DNA of 64,000 nucleotides from Taishania sp036758285 (GTDB lineage: Bacteria > Bacteroidota > Bacteroidia > Flavobacteriales_D > Crocinitomicaceae). Shown here piece after piece: positions 27,932-37,463 of this stretch. The position numbers and the translations under genes are program-made. The stretch covers positions 34,812 to 98,811 of the forward strand of contig DAIOWV010000002.1 of NCBI GenBank assembly GCA_036758285.1. The letters are read 5' to 3'. The notes under the pieces are model-generated. The model saw only the letters and a list, made by a program, of their open reading frames with translations, was not told where the DNA came from and did not search any database. Each line of letters begins with the position of its first letter. The first letter of the stretch is position 1.

Positions 27932-30220
27932 TTATTTTTCTGAATTATCTGAAATTACCAATGTAGATGGAATGTCTGACAACCAAACACTTTTTGTGTC
28001 AACCAATCGTTTCCAACTCTCCAAACTAATAATCATCAAATCTTTTTGTGATAAAAGTTCTTTGTTGATTGTTTGTTGATTTAATAAGGAAATATGATTT
28101 GGTGCGTGAAGTTCAATTAGTCTTATTTTTTCTTTGATAACAGTATTGTTTTTAATTTCTCCTGTAGCATCAAGAATAACAATTTGAGCTCCAACATTAT
28201 GAATCATTTTTTGAGCATACTCAATTAAATGTGCATCTTTTTCTCCAAAAATTGGAATAAATATTTTGTTTGCAATTTCAAAACCTTTGTCAATTAAAAT
28301 TCCTACAGGAAGGTTTGCTTTAGATAGAATTAAACGAGTATTCTCATCTAAAGGAGATTGCTCAAACATATTATCTTTTCCTGTAACGGTGTTTAGAAGA
28401 TTTTCCGGATTTACAATTTTAGTTGTAAATCCAAGAATTTTACCAAGTAATGTACCTTCAAAAATTGATTGTCCTAATTCTATTAAGAGTAAATCGTAAT
28501 TCCCTTTGTGAGCAAGATTTGTAATCTCATCATCAGGACTTGATGCAGAAACTTTGTATAATGTTGTAACTTCTTGTTTTAACTTCTCAGATTCTTCTGT
28601 TATTGGAGTGAAATATTCATTCTCATATTCCTCATCATCATGCGGATGCAACTCATTTTTAGGAGCTAAGTGCATGGCAGTAAGAGAAACATTATCTTCT
28701 AATTTTTTTGTCATCGCATTGGCCAATTTGAAAAGCGATCGTCCAGATTCAGGCTCATTGAATGAAAATAAAACCTTGTACTTACCTGGATTTTTAATTT
28801 CTTGCATTTGCGTTTCATCAGAACTTGATTTGAAAAACCAATTGATAAGGTCCAAAGCTGGTCCTGTCATAAATGTTGTTACGAGTGCCATAATCACGAG
28901 CATAGCGAATATTTTTGGAGATAAGACACCAAGTTCCAGCCCTATATTAAGTACAACCAGCTCCATAAGACCTCTAGTATTCATCAATGCTCCAACAGTT
29001 AGACTGTCTTTCCAATTTTGCCCGACATATTTGGCAGCAATGGCACTTCCAACAAACTTTCCAACTACAGCAACCAAAATAATAAGTCCTGTAATTTTCC
29101 AAGATTCCCAATCATTAATTAAACCAATTTCAGTATTCAGTCCAGTGTATACAAAAAACAGAGGGAGTAATAAAACCAAGGCTACATCTTCTACTTTTTC
29201 AACGAAAATGTGTCTGAATTTAGCACTTTCTGGCATGATTGCACCAGCCATAAATGCCCCAAACAAAGCATGGATCCCTATTACTTCTGTTGCATAGGCA
29301 GAAATAATTAATACAAGGAAGAAAATAGCAATAACAGGTTTTGAAAGAGAAGCCTTTGTACTATAAAGATCTCCAATTCTTTTTAGGAATGGACGAACAA
29401 TCTTAATCATAACCAAGACATATCCAACAGCAAGAAGAATTACGTACAAAGAGCTAACAAAAGAACCAGCTTTTACAATAGCAATAACAGCAGCCAATAA
29501 ACACCAAGCAGTAATGTCATCAGCAGCGGCACAAGTAATTACAATTGTTCCGAGTCTGGTTTTATGTATACCTCGTTCCTGAACAATTCGAGCTAGTACA
29601 GGGAATGCGGTGATACTCATTGCAATTCCTGTAAACAAGGCAAATGACATAAATTGTACACCAGCAGGAGCAAATGCATCATAAATAAAATAAGCCAATC
29701 CGATTCCCAAAGCAAATGGAATGACAATGCTCGCGTGGCTAATGACAACGGCGTCATGTGCCTTATTTCTCAAAACTTTAAGATCCAATTCCATCCCTAC
29801 AATAAACATGAAGAGAATCAGACCTATTTGACTCATTACTTTCAAGTTACCCATTGAAGATTTAGGAAATAAAGCCGCTGAGAATTCTGGAAAATACATT
29901 CCCACCAAAGATGGTCCAAGTAAAATTCCGGCAATCATTTCTCCAATTACAGTTGGTTGACCAATTTTGGTACAAATCCAACCAAATAGACGTGCAACCA
30001 AAACAATGGTAACGATCTGTGCCAATAAAAGTGCCAGCGGATGGTGTAAATTTGCCATTAAGGAATCAGTGAATTCTTGCCATTGACCTTTCCCTGTAGA
30101 TTTTACTATAATATCTTTCCCAACTTCTAATCCCTTTCCTTTTGTTAATACAAAATAGATGAGTGCAGAGAAAGCTCCGATTACTCCAACGTAGAAAATT
30201 GTATTTTTGAAATTTTTCAT
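27932..30220 (-). CDS. CPA2-family cation:proton antiporter with C-terminal Usp-like region
   Basis: Inner-membrane Na+/K+-H+ exchanger of 762 residues. An N-terminal helix is followed by about 12 transmembrane segments (roughly 60-450). The paired acidic residues of the CPA2 core are seen in TCAAADDITAWCLLA, and the GMELDLKVL motif lies near the second core helix. The remaining ~300 residues are soluble, with alternating strands and helices resembling two universal-stress-like domains (starting KYKVLFSFNEPESGRSL). No TrkA-N/KTN domain is visible. The small exported-protein gene at 30245 lies 24 bases upstream in the same operon. Ion specificity cannot be read. Confidence 0.9.
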   Translation of the reverse strand: MKNFKNTIFYVGVIGAFSALIYFVLTKGKGLEVGKDIIVKSTGKGQWQEFTDSLMANLHHPLALLLAQIVTIVLVARLFGWICTKIGQPTVIGEMIAGILLGPSLVGMYFPEFSAALFPKSSMGNLKVMSQIGLILFMFIVGMELDLKVLRNKAHDAVVISHASIVIPFALGIGLAYFIYDAFAPAGVQFMSFALFTGIAMSITAFPVLARIVQERGIHKTRLGTIVITCAAADDITAWCLLAAVIAIVKAGSFVSSLYVILLAVGYVLVMIKIVRPFLKRIGDLYSTKASLSKPVIAIFFLVLIISAYATEVIGIHALFGAFMAGAIMPESAKFRHIFVEKVEDVALVLLLPLFFVYTGLNTEIGLINDWESWKITGLIILVAVVGKFVGSAIAAKYVGQNWKDSLTVGALMNTRGLMELVVLNIGLELGVLSPKIFAMLVIMALVTTFMTGPALDLINWFFKSSSDETQMQEIKNPGKYKVLFSFNEPESGRSLFKLANAMTKKLEDNVSLTAMHLAPKNELHPHDDEEYENEYFTPITEESEKLKQEVTTLYKVSASSPDDEITNLAHKGNYDLLLIELGQSIFEGTLLGKILGFTTKIVNPENLLNTVTGKDNMFEQSPLDENTRLILSKANLPVGILIDKGFEIANKIFIPIFGEKDAHLIEYAQKMIHNVGAQIVILDATGEIKNNTVIKEKIRLIELHAPNHISLLNQQTINKELLSQKDLMIISLESWKRLVDTKSVWLSDIPSTLVISDNSEK

Positions 30221-30244
30221 ATTATTTCGATGTTTGTTGTTGTT

Positions 30245-30640
30245 TTATTTAAATCTATATCCGACTCCAATACCTGTAACCCACTTTCCATTTTTGCTTG
30301 AGGTCTTTGAGTTGTAATAGAATGGAATCTGAAAAGCAATGTTTTTATAGGCATACGTTATTCCACCTCCTAAATTGGGGGTTACGAAAGAATTTTTTGG
30401 TGTATTATTATCTTCTTTAAAACGAAGGGAAGGTAGCATTCCTAAAGTAATTTTGGAATTTCCTTTTACTAAATTAATATTAGGACCTAAAAAATTTAAA
30501 TATGCTCCTTGATCAACATAACCTGCAACAATGGTACCATCAAAAATGGTGATATTAATTTTTTCTGATTGACTTTGGCATTTCACAAAACCATGAAAGA
30601 GTAATATGTTGAGCAATAAAAGAATATTCTTAATTTTCAT
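30245..30640 (-). CDS. Small exported protein, 131 aa, possible outer-membrane protein
   Basis: Signal peptide MKIKNILLLLNILLFHGFVKC followed by about 110 residues. Strand-like segments (AGYVDQGAYLNFLGPNINLV; ITYAYKNIAFQIPFYYNS) and a C-terminal VTGIGVGYRFK, ending in an aromatic residue near the terminus, recall a small or partial beta barrel. A terminal Cys in the signal could be a weak lipobox (GFVKC), though this is not convincing. First gene of an operon with the cation antiporter. Confidence 0.7.
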   Translation of the reverse strand: MKIKNILLLLNILLFHGFVKCQSQSEKINITIFDGTIVAGYVDQGAYLNFLGPNINLVKGNSKITLGMLPSLRFKEDNNTPKNSFVTPNLGGGITYAYKNIAFQIPFYYNSKTSSKNGKWVTGIGVGYRFK

Positions 30641-30656
30641 CTGGAATTATTTCTTG

Positions 30657-30664
30657 CAAAGATG
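30657..30664 (-). promoter_or_regulatory. Near-consensus -7 element CATCTTTG
   Basis: One mismatch to TAnnTTTG on the minus strand, 17 bases before the ATG at 30640; the likely promoter of the antiporter operon. Confidence 0.35.
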
Positions 30665-30790
30665 CAAATGATTCAAATTCCATGAACATCAAGGAGCTGA
30701 AATTCACAATAAATGTAACAAGATGGTGAAAATTTGTAGTGAAATTTCGAATGAATAGGCGACTTTCCTTTTTTAGTTGGATAATGTAAT

Positions 30791-31429
30791 CTAAGAATGA
30801 TGAACTTTAATATTATACTTGGTAAGTAATCCAGGGAGGTCTGAAATGGAAAACTTAGCATTTTTTATTTTATTTTGTTCTGGGTCTATCGAATAATTTT
30901 TTGCGGTTGTGAAATCAACTTTTTCAATTGTTGACTGTAGAAAGATAGCAGAAGTAAGGTCACAATTTTTAAAAATTGATCCTGTCAAGTCCACTCTTGT
31001 AAAATCCACTTCTTTTACAGAACAATCTGAAAAAAGAGTGTTTTTCATTTTCTTACCGAAAAATGTTGAATAATCTAAATAGGATTCATTGAATTTTACA
31101 GCAAACATGAAATCATTAGTTATGCTAAAGTCAATACCCATTATTTTACAATTATCAAAGTTTATGACTTTCAATCCTGTTCCCCGCATTTTTGTCAATG
31201 TAAAATTACAATTGATGAAATGAGAGTCAGTAAAATCTATATTTGTAAGGTCTGCTTGTGTAAAGTCACAATCATTAAACGTACAATTGCTAAAATCAAC
31301 ACGATTAAAGCTACATTCTGAAAAATTAGATTTTTCAAATTTACATTTATAAAATTCCTTGTTTGAAAAGGTTTTACCTGATTGGTCTAATTGATTAAAT
31401 AATTTGTTTTCGTATGCTTTTATTTCCAT
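30791..31429 (-). CDS. Pentapeptide-repeat protein, Qnr/McbG-like
   Basis: 212 residues made almost wholly of A(D/N)LXX-like pentapeptide coils (CKFEKSNFSECSF, ADLTNIDF, VDLTGSIFKNCDL) forming a right-handed quadrilateral beta helix. There is a break near residues 95-125, as in Qnr proteins, and a C-terminal NYSIDPEQNKIKNAKF... followed by a DLPGLL helix, the ending seen in Qnr/McbG homologues. Such proteins can mimic DNA and shield gyrase; whether this one does so is inference. It lies 12 bases after the 31442-32122 gene, in the same operon. No toxin or topoisomerase gene is adjacent. Confidence 0.88.
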   Translation of the reverse strand: MEIKAYENKLFNQLDQSGKTFSNKEFYKCKFEKSNFSECSFNRVDFSNCTFNDCDFTQADLTNIDFTDSHFINCNFTLTKMRGTGLKVINFDNCKIMGIDFSITNDFMFAVKFNESYLDYSTFFGKKMKNTLFSDCSVKEVDFTRVDLTGSIFKNCDLTSAIFLQSTIEKVDFTTAKNYSIDPEQNKIKNAKFSISDLPGLLTKYNIKVHHS

Positions 31430-31441
31430 TCAATAGTTTAT

Positions 31442-32122
31442 TTAGCTAACAGTTTCTTTGAAAATACTGGTTCCAGCTAGTATACAATCTTTTATTTCAT
31501 CAACATCAATAATTCCAGGTTCATCGGGTTGGCATTCTTCTTTAATTTTGTTTTGAACGCTTTTAAAATCATCTTCATTTATATCTGAATTGAATATAAA
31601 ATTATCACTTTCAGCAATTATAAATGCTGTTGGTCGTTTTGGAAATTCCATATTAAAATAAGTTGTACAATAGATAAGTTCCGCTTTTGTATCTCCCGAT
31701 ACAATCAAACTACCACCATTATCACCTTGTGACCCTACAAGACCTTTTTCAACTATTAAATTTCCCTTTATTATTGCTTCAGGACAACCAGCAAGAAATA
31801 AATTTTGAGTTTCCAGATTTCCTGTAACATATAAAAATGATCCATTGCCCCATTCATTCCAGTTAATTGTTCCTTCAACCGTTAGATTTCCATCAATAAT
31901 CAAATTAAAAGGACTCCAATCTTGTTTTGTAACACTTAATCCATCAATATGAATATCACCTTTTAGCAGGTATGTTTGTTGTTCATCACTAAAATCTAAA
32001 AAAGGAAAGTTTATATATTTTGAAATTTTATATTGCTTATCCATTTCATTAATATCAACTTTTTGTGCAAGTTCTTGGATGCTACTTTCAGTAAGCACAG
32101 CTTGAATGACAATTTTTTCCAT
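31442..32122 (-). CDS. Unknown soluble protein with beta-solenoid-like core, 226 aa
   Basis: No signal peptide. The N-terminal ~55 residues are mixed; residues about 65-155 form short repeating strands with G-D/N-L turns (LKGDIHIDGLSV, IIDGNLTVEGTI, YVTGNLETQNLFL, IKGNLIVEKGLVG, IVSGDTKAEL) like polymer-forming or bactofilin-type beta solenoids. The acidic C-terminus (about 175-226) resembles the small acidic tails of cytoplasmic immunity-like proteins, but no family was recognised. It is followed 12 bases on by the pentapeptide protein gene, another beta solenoid, in the same operon. Confidence 0.7.
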   Translation of the reverse strand: MEKIVIQAVLTESSIQELAQKVDINEMDKQYKISKYINFPFLDFSDEQQTYLLKGDIHIDGLSVTKQDWSPFNLIIDGNLTVEGTINWNEWGNGSFLYVTGNLETQNLFLAGCPEAIIKGNLIVEKGLVGSQGDNGGSLIVSGDTKAELIYCTTYFNMEFPKRPTAFIIAESDNFIFNSDINEDDFKSVQNKIKEECQPDEPGIIDVDEIKDCILAGTSIFKETVS

Positions 32123-32204
32123 AATTAAAGATTATTTCTTGATAAGAATTATTCAGTTTTTAGATGAATCCTAAAGCTACACAATATACTTTGAATAAAC
32201 AAAA

Positions 32205-32234
32205 AAAGAGCAACAATTAATACTGTTGCTCTTT
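32205..32234 (-). terminator. Terminator of the odhA-odhB operon
   Basis: Perfect 11-bp stem (32205-32215 with 32224-32234), 8-base loop, followed on the minus strand by TTTT. It lies just past the odhB stop. Confidence 0.85.
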
Positions 32235-32252
32235 ATCATTGTATGATATTTT

Positions 32253-33515
32253 TTACAATCCTAGAAGTACTTCATATGGATCTTTTCCTCCAAAAATCAT
32301 TCTTTCTGGATTTTCAATCATTTCTTTTACCTTAACCAAGAACCCAACTGATTCTTTACCATCAATAATTCTGTGGTCGTAAGATAATGCTAAGTACATC
32401 ATTGGACGAATTTCAACTTTGCCATCAATTGCAACAGGACGCTCAACAATGTTGTGCATACCTAAAATTGCAGATTGTGGAGGGTTGATTATTGGTGTTG
32501 ACATCATTGATCCAAATACACCTCCATTGGTAATTGTAAATGTACCTCCTGTCATGTCGTCAGGTGTAATTTTACCATCACGAGCTTTAATTGCCAATCG
32601 TTTAATTTCTGCTTCAATTTCTGCTAATGTCATTTGTTCTGCATTTCGAACAACAGGAACCATTAAGCCTTTTGGTGAAGAAACAGCAATTCCTATATCT
32701 GCATAATTGTGGAAAACCATTTCGTTTCCATCTATTTGTGCATTGACAGCTGGAAATAAGTTCAATGCTTCGGTAACTGCTTTTGTAAAGAAAGACATGA
32801 AACCTAGGTTCACTTCATGGTGTTTTGCAAAACGATCTTTGAATTTATTACGTAAATCCATGATTGGTTTCATATCCACTTCATTGAACGTTGTTAACAT
32901 CGCTGTTTCGTTTTTTACAGAAACCAATCTTTCTGCAATCTTACGACGTAACATTGACATTTTTTCACGACTTTGATCACGTGTACCCCCCCAACCTTGA
33001 GCTGAATCAGAAGCAAATCCTCCTGCCATTGCAGCTAAAACGTCTTGTTTTGTTACACGACCATCTTTTCCTGTTCCATTTATACGAGCTGTATTAACCC
33101 CATTTTCTGCTGCAATTTTAGAAGCAGCAGGTGAAGCAGTACCTGACGCATAATTAGTAGTTACAGGATTAGGATTTGGAGCAACTTCTTTCTTAGTTTC
33201 TTGTTGTACTTGTACAACTTCTTTTTTCTCTTCTACTACAGGTGTTGCAACAGGAGTTGCTCCTGCCGGACGTTCTGCAGATGTGTCAATTAAACAAACT
33301 ACTTGTCCAACTTTTACAACATCTCCATCAGCAGCTTTTAAGGTAATTGTTCCACTTGCCTCAGCAGGTAATTCCAAAGTTGCTTTATCTGAATCAACTT
33401 CTGCAATAGCTTGATCTTTTTCTACATAATCACCATCTGACACCAACCATTGTGCAATTTCTACTTCTGAAATTGATTCACCTGGACTTGGTACTTTCAT
33501 TTCTAATACTGACAT
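32253..33515 (-). CDS. odhB: OdhB/SucB, dihydrolipoyllysine succinyltransferase (E2)
   Basis: E2 core of the 2-oxoglutarate dehydrogenase complex. Order: N-terminal lipoyl domain with Lys44 in EVDSDKATLELPA (1-77), an Ala/Pro/Val/Glu linker, an E1/E3-binding domain (about 128-165, SPAASKIAAENGVNTARING), and the catalytic acyltransferase domain with His381 and Asp385 in SYDHRIIDG. The length of 420 residues is normal. It starts 25 bases after the odhA stop, with a terminator after it. No E3 gene is adjacent. Confidence 0.96.
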   Translation of the reverse strand: MSVLEMKVPSPGESISEVEIAQWLVSDGDYVEKDQAIAEVDSDKATLELPAEASGTITLKAADGDVVKVGQVVCLIDTSAERPAGATPVATPVVEEKKEVVQVQQETKKEVAPNPNPVTTNYASGTASPAASKIAAENGVNTARINGTGKDGRVTKQDVLAAMAGGFASDSAQGWGGTRDQSREKMSMLRRKIAERLVSVKNETAMLTTFNEVDMKPIMDLRNKFKDRFAKHHEVNLGFMSFFTKAVTEALNLFPAVNAQIDGNEMVFHNYADIGIAVSSPKGLMVPVVRNAEQMTLAEIEAEIKRLAIKARDGKITPDDMTGGTFTITNGGVFGSMMSTPIINPPQSAILGMHNIVERPVAIDGKVEIRPMMYLALSYDHRIIDGKESVGFLVKVKEMIENPERMIFGGKDPYEVLLGL

Positions 33516-33540
33516 CGTATTTGGTTTTTATTAATTTGTA

Positions 33541-36264
33541 TTAAGCATTAATTGAAGCATATTGGAATAAATTCTTCCACAAGGCACTCAATCGTTTTAA
33601 ATGTAATTCTTTTGATCCTTCGGCAGCAGCAGCAGATGCAGGACGTGTAACTCCAATAAGGTTTTTATCACGCATTTTCATTGCCATGTATTGCCAAGCT
33701 CCCATATTTTCTGGTTCTTCTTGTGCCCATACAATTCGTTTGCTGTTGTTGTATTTTGATAAGATAGAATCAATTTGTTTTTCTGGAAAAGGATATAATT
33801 GTTCTACACGAACAAAGGCCATGTTGTCAACACCCATTTCGGCAGCTTTTTCAGAAGCTTCATAATAGAATTTTCCAGAAACTAATACAATTGTATCCAC
33901 ATTTGAAGCTTTAGCATTTGGATCGTCTATTACTTCCTGAAAACCTCCTTTTGCCATTTCATCCAAAGTAGATACAGCACTTGGATAGCGCAATAACATT
34001 TTTGGAGAAAATACAACTAATGGTTTTCTAAACGAACGTTTTAATTGTCTCCTCAATAGATGAAAATGATTTGCAGGTGTAGAAGTATTAACAACTTGAA
34101 TATTCAAATCAGCTGATTGTTGTAAAAAACGTTCCATTCTACCAGAAGAGTGTTCAGCTCCTTGACCCTCATAACCATGAGGCAATAACATTACCAATCC
34201 ACTTTGAGTAGACCATTTATCTTCTCCAGCAGTGATAAATTGATCAACCATAATTTGTGCACCATTAAAGAAATCTCCAAATTGTGCTTCCCAAATGGTT
34301 AATGAATTAGGTGTAGCCATCGAATATCCATATTCAAATCCTAAAACGGCATACTCAGAAAGGAATGAGTTATAGATATGGAAAGGTGCTTGTTGCTCAT
34401 TTAATAAATTAAGTGTTACAACCTCTTCCTCATTATCTTCTGTTTTAACAACAGCATGTCTATGTGAAAATGTACCTCTTTCAACATCCTGTCCTGAAAC
34501 ACGAACTGGGTGTCCTTCATCTAGTAATGTAGCATATGCTAACATTTCGGCACTTCCCCAATCTAATTTATCAGATTCAATCGCTTCCAATCGATCATTG
34601 AAAATCTTTTGAATTTTTCTAAAGTATTTCTTTCCTTCAGGTAGAGTTGCTAATTTTCGACCAAGTTCAAGTAACTTTTTCTTGTCAACACCAGTTTCTG
34701 GAGATTTGTCAAAATCTGACTTTTCAGCTCGACCTAAATTTGTCCACTCATCTTGCATGAAGTCAAATACAGTCGCCTTAGTCAATTTTGCAGATTCATC
34801 ATATTCAGAATCTAAAAATTCTTGGTATGCAACCGTCAAATTGTTTGCCTCTTCTTTGGAAATTGCTCCCTCTGGAATTAATACATCTAAGTACAATTCA
34901 CTTGGGTTTTTATGTTTTGCAATTAAATTATATAAGTTTGGCTGCGTAAATTTAGGTTCATCACCTTCATTGTGTCCAAATTTTCTATAACCTAATAAAT
35001 CAATAAATATATCTGATTTAAATGCTTGACGATAAGCTACGGCAATTTCAATCACTTGAACTACAGCTTCTACGTCATCTGCATTGACATGAAAAACGGG
35101 AGATAATGTAGTTTTTGCAACATCTGTACAATATGTAGATGTTCTACCATCTAAATAATTTGTCGTAAAACCAACTTGGTTATTTGTTACAATGTGAATT
35201 GTTCCACCTGTTTTATAACCATCTAATCCCGCCATTTGAACAGTTTCGTAAACAACACCTTGACCTGCAATCGCAGCATCACCGTGTATCAATACTGGAC
35301 AAACTTTTGAAAGATCATTACTGTATTTGTCATCTAGTTTAGCTCTTGAAAGACCTTCAACTACTGGGTTAACAGCTTCTAAATGAGATGGGTTTGGTGA
35401 AAGTGTTAAGCTAACTTTTTTACCATTTCTTTCTACAGAAGAAGTAAATCCTTGGTGGTACTTAACGTCACCATCAAATTCTTCATTGAAATCAAATTCT
35501 TTTCCTTCAAATTCTGCAAAAATGTCTTTTGGACGTTTTTCGAAGATATTTGCAAGTGTATTCAAACGACCTCTGTGTGCCATTCCCATCACGAAATGTT
35601 CAACACCTAAATCCGTCCCTTTCTTGATTAAAGTATCTAAAGCTGGAATCAAAGATTCTAACCCTTCAACAGAAAAACGTTTTTGCCCAACAAATTTCTT
35701 TCCTAGGAAATTTTCAAAACCTGTAGCCTGCATTAACTTTTTATAAACGTCAAGTTTTTGCTCCTTTGTAAGAACTGGACGATTCGTTAATTCAATGGCA
35801 TTTAACATCCATTTTATGGTCTGAGGTTCACGCATATACATAAACTCTATACCAATTGATTGGCAATAAGTTTTTTGTAAATGATCAATGATTGCTTTTA
35901 ATGAAGCCGCACCTACACCAATTTCTTCACCAGCCTTGAAAACAGTGTTTAAATCACTATCATCTAAACCAAAACTTGCTAATTCAAGTGTTGGCTCGTG
36001 TTGGCGACGTTCACGAACTGGATTTGTTTTTGTAAACAAATGTCCGCGAGTACGATATCCATTAATGAGGTTTAATACTTTTAGTTCTTTTTGAAAATTT
36101 TCTGGAACTTCATTGTCTGAGTCGTAGTTAGTTTTTGAGAATTCAAATCCTTCGAAGAATTTTCTCCAACCGATATCAACACTTTCTGGGGCTTGTTGAT
36201 ACATTTTATACAGATGGTCGATTGCGTTTACATCTGCATTCCCAACGTAAGAAATCTTATCCAT
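33541..36264 (-). CDS. odhA: OdhA/SucA, 2-oxoglutarate dehydrogenase E1
   Basis: Thiamine-diphosphate E1 decarboxylating 2-oxoglutarate and passing succinyl to OdhB. 907 residues from the ATG at 36264; a GTG four codons upstream is possible but less likely. Motifs: an N-terminal E2-docking segment (YVGNADVNAIDHLYKMYQ), GMAHRGRLNTLANI, HGDAAIAGQGVVYE for ThDP/metal, GHNEGDEP, and the C-terminal transketolase-like half with the LLPHGYEGQGAEHSS motif. It is the first gene of the odhAB operon; a consensus -7 element sits 28 bases before the ATG. Confidence 0.96.
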   Translation of the reverse strand: MDKISYVGNADVNAIDHLYKMYQQAPESVDIGWRKFFEGFEFSKTNYDSDNEVPENFQKELKVLNLINGYRTRGHLFTKTNPVRERRQHEPTLELASFGLDDSDLNTVFKAGEEIGVGAASLKAIIDHLQKTYCQSIGIEFMYMREPQTIKWMLNAIELTNRPVLTKEQKLDVYKKLMQATGFENFLGKKFVGQKRFSVEGLESLIPALDTLIKKGTDLGVEHFVMGMAHRGRLNTLANIFEKRPKDIFAEFEGKEFDFNEEFDGDVKYHQGFTSSVERNGKKVSLTLSPNPSHLEAVNPVVEGLSRAKLDDKYSNDLSKVCPVLIHGDAAIAGQGVVYETVQMAGLDGYKTGGTIHIVTNNQVGFTTNYLDGRTSTYCTDVAKTTLSPVFHVNADDVEAVVQVIEIAVAYRQAFKSDIFIDLLGYRKFGHNEGDEPKFTQPNLYNLIAKHKNPSELYLDVLIPEGAISKEEANNLTVAYQEFLDSEYDESAKLTKATVFDFMQDEWTNLGRAEKSDFDKSPETGVDKKKLLELGRKLATLPEGKKYFRKIQKIFNDRLEAIESDKLDWGSAEMLAYATLLDEGHPVRVSGQDVERGTFSHRHAVVKTEDNEEEVVTLNLLNEQQAPFHIYNSFLSEYAVLGFEYGYSMATPNSLTIWEAQFGDFFNGAQIMVDQFITAGEDKWSTQSGLVMLLPHGYEGQGAEHSSGRMERFLQQSADLNIQVVNTSTPANHFHLLRRQLKRSFRKPLVVFSPKMLLRYPSAVSTLDEMAKGGFQEVIDDPNAKASNVDTIVLVSGKFYYEASEKAAEMGVDNMAFVRVEQLYPFPEKQIDSILSKYNNSKRIVWAQEEPENMGAWQYMAMKMRDKNLIGVTRPASAAAAEGSKELHLKRLSALWKNLFQYASINA

Positions 36265-36291
36265 GTCTTTGTGCACATTTTTTTGGAATTA

Positions 36292-36299
36292 CAAAGTTA
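36292..36299 (-). promoter_or_regulatory. odhAB promoter -7 element TAACTTTG
   Basis: Exact TAnnTTTG match on the minus strand, predicting a leader of about 20 bases before the odhA ATG. No -33 TTG at the expected spacing. Confidence 0.5.
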
Positions 36300-36484
36300 G
36301 GGATATTAATTTATTAGAGTCTTATAAAAAAGCATAAATATTACTTTATTTTTCATTTAGTTATTTTTTGTATCGAAAAATGATGAATCTTACCATGTTG
36401 ATGTGTTCAATTTTTATAGATAATATTGTTTTTCAGTGTCTAAGGCTTTTTTATTCTAAATCGCTAAATAAATAAGGTTTTAGT

Positions 36485-36492
36485 TACTTTTG
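36485..36492 (+). promoter_or_regulatory. -7 element TACTTTTG of the DMT transporter gene
   Basis: Exact TAnnTTTG match. It overlaps a possible TTG start at 36490, which argues that translation begins instead at the ATG at 36517. Confidence 0.5.
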
Positions 36493-36516
36493 CGCAAAAA
36501 AAAAATAGGTGCAATT

Positions 36517-37404
36517 ATGTTGGCAAAGTATAAATATCACATTTTGATGCATGTCATCATATTTATTTGGGGTTTTACCGGAATTCTGGGTAAACTTATA
36601 CACCTCTCTCCAGAAGTCATTGTTTGGTATCGTGTAATCATTGCTTCAATTGGGTTACTTTTTTTACTTCCAATTCTTAAAGTACCCTTTAAACTTGAAA
36701 AACCAACAGATATTTGGAAGTTAATAGTTGTTGGTGTTATTACTGCATTACATTGGTTAATGTTTTATAAATCAATCTATTTATCAACTGCATCATTAGG
36801 TATTTTGTGTCTTTCAACGACAACTTTACATGTTACTTGGTTAGAGCCTATAATCATGAAACGGAAATTTTCATGGAGTGAATTTTTATTTGGATTAATA
36901 GTTATATATGGGATTTATTTTGTGTCCTCAGATTTTAAAGCAGATGAATATGAGGCATTAGCTTACGGGCTCACGGCAGCATTTTTAGCAGCGTTATTCT
37001 CTGTTTCGAATGCAAAATTAGCACAAACAATTCCATCTCCTCAAATTACTTTTTATGAAATGCTAACTGGAATTGTTTTTTTGACAATTGTAATGTACGG
37101 GACTGAACAATTAACCATTTCTTCAATAACAATGACGATGTCTGATTTTTGGTGGTTATTATTTCTTGGGTTAATATGTACAAGTTTAGCTTTTGTATTA
37201 ATGATCGATGTTGTAAAAAAACTTGGTGCATTTACAGTTTCTTTAAGTGTAAATTTAGAGCCGGTTTATACGATATTATTGGCAATTTTTCTTTTAAAAG
37301 AACATAAAATGTTGAGCACTAATTTCTATATTGGTTCACTTTTAATCATTTTAGTTGTTATTGTTAATTCAATTGTAAAATCAAAAGCTTCAAAACAGAA
37401 ATAG
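36517..37404 (+). CDS. DMT-superfamily (EamA) transporter
   Basis: Ten-helix inner-membrane permease of the drug/metabolite transporter type, 295 residues: two EamA repeats (about 8-135 and 150-285), with the usual small-residue-rich second helices and an LEPVYTILLAIFLLKEHK motif near the end of repeat two. Start at ATG 36517 rather than an upstream TTG inside the promoter. The substrate cannot be inferred. 59 bases separate it from the next gene, which has its own promoter element. Confidence 0.9.
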   Translation: MLAKYKYHILMHVIIFIWGFTGILGKLIHLSPEVIVWYRVIIASIGLLFLLPILKVPFKLEKPTDIWKLIVVGVITALHWLMFYKSIYLSTASLGILCLSTTTLHVTWLEPIIMKRKFSWSEFLFGLIVIYGIYFVSSDFKADEYEALAYGLTAAFLAALFSVSNAKLAQTIPSPQITFYEMLTGIVFLTIVMYGTEQLTISSITMTMSDFWWLLFLGLICTSLAFVLMIDVVKKLGAFTVSLSVNLEPVYTILLAIFLLKEHKMLSTNFYIGSLLIILVVIVNSIVKSKASKQK

Positions 37405-37426
37405 TAACTTTTTAAAAAGCTATGGT

Positions 37427-37434
37427 TATATTTG
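37427..37434 (+). promoter_or_regulatory. -7 element TATATTTG of the 755-aa exported protein gene
   Basis: Exact TAnnTTTG match, 30 bases before the ATG at 37464. Confidence 0.45.
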
Positions 37435-37463
37435 GTACACAACTTATCGCAAAAAAGAATTAA

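Noticed and set aside
28554..29297. 247-aa plus-strand open frame inside the antiporter gene
   Set aside because: It lies wholly antisense to a well-supported CPA2 antiporter; its Ser-rich, low-complexity sequence is what the complement of hydrophobic helices gives.
36264..36276. GTG start for odhA
   Set aside because: In frame, but it adds only four residues and the ATG gives the usual E1 N-terminus with a promoter at the right distance.
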